Shown: one piece after another, positions 8,601 through 10,916 of the stretch | Layout: the number at the start of each line of letters is the position of its first letter | Position numbering within the stretch: position 1 is the first letter of the stretch | Origin: DASTSN01 sp035760665 | GTDB lineage: Bacteria > Bacteroidota > Bacteroidia > Chitinophagales > Chitinophagaceae | Direction of reading: 5' to 3' | DNA length: 10,916 nt | Assembly (NCBI GenBank): GCA_035760665.1 | Contig: DASTSN010000097.1 | Coordinates: 1 to 10,916, forward strand | Made by a program: the position numbers and the translations under genes | Notes under the pieces: generated by a model | What the model was told of the DNA's origin: nothing | What the model saw: only the letters and a program-made list of their open reading frames with translations | The model's database searches: none

Positions 8601-9819
8601 TATTCTTCCTGTCAAAATAAATGAGTCCTCCGCCATTGGTCCCGATCCATATATTACCAGCCCCGTCTTCAACAAACCGGTTTACATCGTCGTATTGAAG
8701 GCTCTTTCCATCCATTTCCTGGTGATGATAATATGGAAATTGTACGATGCTGCTGTTTAAGTAATTTACCCCCTGCTTATATGTTCCCAGCCAGATAATT
8801 CCATTATCATCTTTATAGATAGTGGTGATACTGTTTTGGCTCAGGCTTTTGGGGTCCTTTGGATCATTGAGCAGGTAACTGGTTTGAAAGCTGTTTTTTT
8901 TATCGATCAGGGTTACTCCGCCATGGTCCGTTCCTACCCAGATCAAACCATTATTATCCTGGATGATCTGGCTTACTACTTCTGAGCTCAGCCTGGATGG
9001 AGCGGAATTTTTATTAAACTGCTTGATCGTATTATCCTGCGGATGAAAAAGAAAGACCCCGTAGGTATAACACCAGATCCAAACATCTCCGTCACTGTCT
9101 ATAAAAAGGCTGTTCGCATTCTTCCCTTTATGCCGTTCCTGTAAAACGGTGCTGGAGAACATAATTTTATCGGATTTAATGTCATATTCCTGCAAAAATC
9201 CATTTTCATAAACGATCCATAACTTCCCGTCTTTTGTTTCGCCAATGGAAGTGATCTTTTCCACGGGGTGCAAGGCATCCTGGTGCCTGAACGGTTTTAC
9301 TCTTTTATCAGCAGCTGAATATAAATATAATCCTATATCATTGTAAAGAAACCAATATCTGCCAGCATTCCCTTTTACAATAGCCGCAATTAATCCCGGA
9401 GGTAAGCCAAGGAGCCGTAAATAGTTAAAATAGTCTGCATCAAACTTCTCTGTATCTGGATTATAAATGCAGGCACCTCCTCTTGTAGACACCCACATCT
9501 TCCTGTCAGGAAGCTCATAAAGCGATAGCACATTATTGTCCTTCAGCGAAGTGCTGTCATTGTGATTTTTACGGAATACGCGGCATGAGTAGCGGTCATA
9601 ACGGTTAAGGCCAGACATTGTGCCAAACCACAAAAAGCCGTCAGAATCCTTTAACACGGCATTCACCTGGTTGTGTGAAAGCCCGCTGTGCATATCAAGT
9701 TTGGAGAAATTATAACGGTCACCCTGGGCAAAAACCCAACCCGGCAGCAGCAAAAAAACAACTCCAATAAAAACCAATCTAAGATAATGCAAAGCAGATT
9801 GTGTCATTTTACGTTTCAT
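5680..9819 (-). CDS. Hybrid two-component system (HTCS) sensor kinase/response regulator controlling the PUL
   Basis: One-protein sensor and transcription factor spanning the inner membrane. A signal segment (1-31, VFA-Q) is followed by 14 propeller blades with W-[IVL]-G-T repeats, from GFLWFGT at 61 to LIFGGPFGF near 669, giving two 7-bladed domains in the periplasm. Then come a Y_Y_Y domain (~745-808) and a transmembrane helix (~817-834). The cytoplasmic part has a HisKA domain with VSHEFRTPLS (H873), an HATPase_c domain (N989 in the N box, DTGIGIP at 1024-1030, GTGIGLA at 1054-1060), a receiver (E1132-D1133, phosphoacceptor D1175 in SDIMMP, T1205, K1227) and a C-terminal AraC-type HTH domain (~1283-1370). 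All catalytic residues are present and 1379 residues is normal for the family. It should bind a glycan fragment in the periplasm and activate the genes downstream, which lie on the same strand after a 129-base gap. The start at 9819 gives the full signal peptide; Met5 is a possible alternative. Confidence 0.97.
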   Translation of the reverse strand: MKRKMTQSALHYLRLVFIGVVFLLLPGWVFAQGDRYNFSKLDMHSGLSHNQVNAVLKDSDGFLWFGTMSGLNRYDRYSCRVFRKNHNDSTSLKDNNVLSLYELPDRKMWVSTRGGACIYNPDTEKFDADYFNYLRLLGLPPGLIAAIVKGNAGRYWFLYNDIGLYLYSAADKRVKPFRHQDALHPVEKITSIGETKDGKLWIVYENGFLQEYDIKSDKIMFSSTVLQERHKGKNANSLFIDSDGDVWIWCYTYGVFLFHPQDNTIKQFNKNSAPSRLSSEVVSQIIQDNNGLIWVGTDHGGVTLIDKKNSFQTSYLLNDPKDPKSLSQNSITTIYKDDNGIIWLGTYKQGVNYLNSSIVQFPYYHHQEMDGKSLQYDDVNRFVEDGAGNIWIGTNGGGLIYFDRKNNTFKQYLHDPNNQNSLAANVVVSLWIDHTGILWIGTYMGGLDNFDGKKFTHYRHDDRDSFSLGDDKVWEIFEDRDQNLWIGTLGGGLNRFNRSTNKFDHYKGRAGAAISDYVFNVLQDRKGNLWIGTNAGVAVFEKNKSVPVFYQHTNDKSSLSSDIVSCILEDSKGRIWLGTLEGLNLFNEQTKKFQTFTTSDGLPDNMILDILEDDHQTFWLSTPNGLCNVIPKQNNSGLTFSVINYDETNNLQNREFNDNAALKTRAGELIFGGPFGFNIIDPDNIRKPAYHPEIVFTSLQILNKYVAPGEQINNRILLPQSLSKLQHIDLKHKENVFSIEFASLDFGGNTYEKYAYMLDGFNTDWFYTDGSQRRVTYTNLNPGHYVFKVKVLDRDGSWSPVKALQINIEPPFWRTPLAYIIYILIAAGLFLLARRVTLDRIHMRFEVQQQRREAERAHALEQLKTKFFTNVSHEFRTPLSLIIAPLDKIIRHTTDEEQVKQLNLVQRNAKRLLNLINQLLDFRKMEVQEVRLHPSIGDIIRFCEETSRSFADIAEKKKIRFSFATNIDSLEIYFDKDKIEKILFNLLSNAFKYTHDNGAVGINLIYQPPVNKEGDGTLAIEVKDTGIGIPASQHEKIFERFFQTEVPESMVNQGTGIGLAITKEFVKLHNGIITVKSEPDQGTCFTVLLPAKKIYEPSARAVTTPLPVEDAEPLVFEESKKGDKRKIILIVEDNEDLRFYLKDNLKGQYRIEEATNGKEGWEKIKLLNPDLVVSDIMMPLMDGVELAKKIKTETLTAHIPIVLLTAMGSEEKQLEGLKAGVNDYITKPFTFEILASRINNLLAQQKLLQKRFQKQIEVNPGEVTITPVDEKFLKQALEAVEKQIDNPGFSVEDLSREMCMSRVTFYRKIVSLTGRSPLEFIRSIRLKRAAQLLDKSGMSIAEIAYEVGFNDPRIFSKFFKEEFNMLPSQYIANSRNKDN

Positions 9820-10407
9820 TGTTCAAAAATCCCATCATAGGAAAGGAATGATACCAGCCCCGTTTATAGCTGTAGATTCAGCTGGGCTCCAAATATAATT
9901 GATAACCGGGAAATAATGAGCCTGCAGCTCCCCAGCGGTGCCAGATGACACCGAAAACCAATGGTTTGGTTGTTTAGTAACAGAGAATACCCCGGGGCAG
10001 GAGCATTTAAGTAATTCTATTCAGGATAAGTCATAATACGCCTGGGATAGCAATGAATAGTGACGCTTTCTAAGGGTAGCTGTGTGAAGTAACCTGGTAT
10101 TGCGTTAGCAGGATAACCGCTCTATCAACAGCAGCGATAGGGAACACAATTGATATCAAATTGTATATCCTGCATGCGTAGCTCTTTTTCAAATTATCCA
10201 GGAACCAAGTGGTGAACGTACTATTGATCCCGATCTTAACTGAAAAAATAAAGAACAGGACAACCAGCGGGCAATGGATTACGATGACAGGTGGATGATG
10301 GTGATTGGAAATATTAAAAGAAAGGGACTACAGTAATGAAGATACGGGGGTATTAATCCTATTATTTCAGCCGGTTTAAAAAGTTTTTGATTTGGAGGGT
10401 ACTGGAA
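9820..10407. other. Gene-free spacer between the HTCS and the tRNA-Pro terminator
   Basis: About 590 bases with no convincing gene on either strand. It holds the HTCS upstream region, with a TATATTTG promoter-like element, and a small palindrome, TTGATATCAA, near 10150-10159. A plus-strand frame from 10154 to 10336 is interrupted by one TGA at 10241 and shows no recognisable family; it is treated as chance. No inverted-repeat ends, transposase fragment, CRISPR unit or structured RNA could be recognised. Confidence 0.5.
9890..9897 (-). promoter_or_regulatory. Putative -7 promoter element for the HTCS gene
   Basis: Minus-strand TATATTTG is an exact match to the Bacteroidota housekeeping -7 consensus TAnnTTTG and lies about 70 bases upstream of the HTCS start. 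No clear TTG/TTTG -33 element is found 19-21 bases further upstream, so the call rests on one box. Confidence 0.4.
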
Positions 10408-10441
10408 ACAAAAAAGCACTTACAATAATATGTAAGTGCTT
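10408..10441 (-). terminator. Intrinsic terminator of tRNA-Pro
   Basis: A perfect 11-base-pair stem (AAGCACTTACA / TGTAAGTGCTT, loop of 6) occupies 10414-10441. On the minus strand it is followed by a run of T (complement of 10410-10415). It starts 11 bases beyond the 3' end of the tRNA, in the right place and orientation to end that transcript. Confidence 0.85.
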
Positions 10442-10452
10442 GATTTTGTTCG

Positions 10453-10526
10453 TCGGGACGACTAGATTCGAACTAGCGACCCCTTGCACCCCATGCAAGT
10501 GCGCTACCGGGCTGCGCTACGTCCCG
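10453..10526 (-). tRNA. tRNA-Pro (anticodon GGG)
   Basis: On the minus strand the 5' acceptor strand CGGGACG pairs with CGTCCCG at the 3' end, with discriminator A at 10453. The D arm contains GCGCAGCCCGGTAGCGC, the anticodon stem CTTGC/GCAAG encloses the loop ATGGGGT with anticodon GGG, and the T arm carries GTTCGAATC. C1:G72 with A73 is the bacterial proline tRNA pattern. It reads CCC (and CCU by wobble). CCA is not encoded, so it must be added after transcription. It is 74 nt, with a terminator just downstream. Confidence 0.96.
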
Positions 10527-10540
10527 AACTTCCGGGGCGG

Positions 10541-10548
10541 CAAATGTA
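10541..10548 (-). promoter_or_regulatory. Putative -7 promoter element for tRNA-Pro
   Basis: Minus-strand TACATTTG exactly fits TAnnTTTG and lies 14 bases before the first base of the mature tRNA, which would give a short 5' leader. A convincing -33 element is not visible. Confidence 0.5.
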
Positions 10549-10678
10549 AGATTTAATCGGCAAAACCCGAAGGGCTTCTTTTACACTTAACCTATTGACT
10601 CGCAAATTTTAACCCTCCCTTATATCCATTTGTTTCTATACGTTCAAAAATCCCATTGTTGTACCTTTAAAATAAAAA

Positions 10679-10916
10679 ATGGATAACAAAGGGCTCCTTT
10701 TTATCCCCGATATCAGTGGCTTCACTCGCTTCGTTCACGAGTCTGAGATCGAACACAGCCGCATACTCATACAGGAGCTGCTTGAAGTGATCATCAATGC
10801 CAACCAGGCCGGTCTCGAGATATCGGAAATAGAAGGCGATGCCATTCTTTTTTACCGGTACGGGAACCCTCCATCCCTTGAAGAAATTTACCGCCAGGTA
10901 GAAAAAATGTTCTGCT
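10679..10916 (+). CDS. DUF2652 protein, class III nucleotide-cyclase-like fold (3' end cut by window edge)
   Basis: The first 79 codons are present and the frame runs off the right edge. It begins MDNKGLLFIPDISGFTRFVH, followed by HSRILIQELLEVIINAN and LEISEIEGDAILFYR, which is the DUF2652 pattern common in Bacteroidota. The blocks FIPDISGFT and EGDAILF line up by eye with the two metal-binding segments of class III adenylate/guanylate cyclases, with D11 and D54 in the places of the metal-binding aspartates. The substrate-specifying and transition-state residues lie beyond the window, so catalytic activity cannot be judged. There is no signal peptide, so it is probably cytoplasmic. It is transcribed away from the tRNA-Pro gene, with 152 bases between the two, and has no visible link to the PUL. 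The start follows an A-rich stretch (AAAATAAAAA), common before Bacteroidota starts. Confidence 0.85.
   Translation, partial: MDNKGLLFIPDISGFTRFVHESEIEHSRILIQELLEVIINANQAGLEISEIEGDAILFYRYGNPPSLEEIYRQVEKMFC

Noticed and set aside
9808..9840. Short upstream ORF (MMGFLNNET) overlapping the HTCS start in another frame
   Set aside because: Nine codons with no ribosome-binding evidence. Overlaps of this size arise easily by chance.
10144..10164. Palindromic ACAATTGATATCAAATTGT as an operator or attachment site
   Set aside because: It is AT-rich, imperfect by one base, single-copy and not placed next to a start. There is no supporting context.
10154..10336. Plus-strand frame of 59 codons with one internal TGA, ending in MDYDDRWMMVIGNIKRKGLQ
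   Set aside because: The open stretches are only about 30 codons each, there is no start in the first part, and no family is recognisable. Chance is the simplest explanation.
10565..10580. Small hairpin CCCGAAGGG between the tRNA and the DUF2652 gene, suggesting a terminator
   Set aside because: The stem is only three strong pairs with no clean T-run, and no plus-strand gene ends there.

Overview
The window looks like a chromosomal piece of a Bacteroidota bacterium, most likely a Chitinophagaceae-type soil or environmental species. The evidence is a SusC/SusD outer-membrane pair, a very large hybrid two-component sensor (HTCS), Bacteroidota-style promoter -7 elements (TAnnTTTG), start codons without Shine-Dalgarno sequences, and a DUF2652 gene. 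Family and genus are inferred from protein style only.

Layout, right to left along the minus strand. A tRNA-Pro(GGG) gene (10453-10526) has its own likely promoter and a strong intrinsic terminator. About 590 bases without a convincing gene follow. Then comes a 1379-residue HTCS regulator (5680-9819): two 7-bladed sensor propellers, Y_Y_Y domain, one membrane span, histidine kinase, receiver and AraC-type DNA-binding domain. Next is a 269-residue secreted chimeric ORF (4741-5550), then SusC (1471-4665) and SusD (1-1443, cut by the left edge). Everything from the HTCS to SusD points the same way and forms the regulator and uptake part of a polysaccharide utilization locus (PUL). On the plus strand at the right edge a DUF2652 gene begins (10679 onward) and is cut by the window end.

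The most unusual object is the chimeric ORF. Its first ~204 residues are the signal peptide and N-terminal beta-sandwich of a GH31 alpha-glycosidase. At a WDNY/YWDLLRQG junction it switches in frame to the last 65 residues of a SusD-family protein. The GH31 catalytic barrel is absent. This looks like the scar of a deletion that fused a GH31 gene to the tail of another SusD gene, leaving an intact frame.

The chimera and SusC have homologous leaders of about 75 bases with matching spacing, ending in an identical 17-base block that runs through the start codon. Upstream of the chimera this leader carries 22-base tandem direct repeats, a spacing suited to an AraC-type dimer; these are the best candidate binding sites for the adjacent HTCS. 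In the inferred model the HTCS senses a glycan fragment in the periplasm, is phosphorylated, binds these repeats, and induces the chimera and the SusC/SusD importer. No catalytically complete glycan-degrading enzyme is visible, so the substrate cannot be assigned beyond a weak hint from the GH31 remnant.
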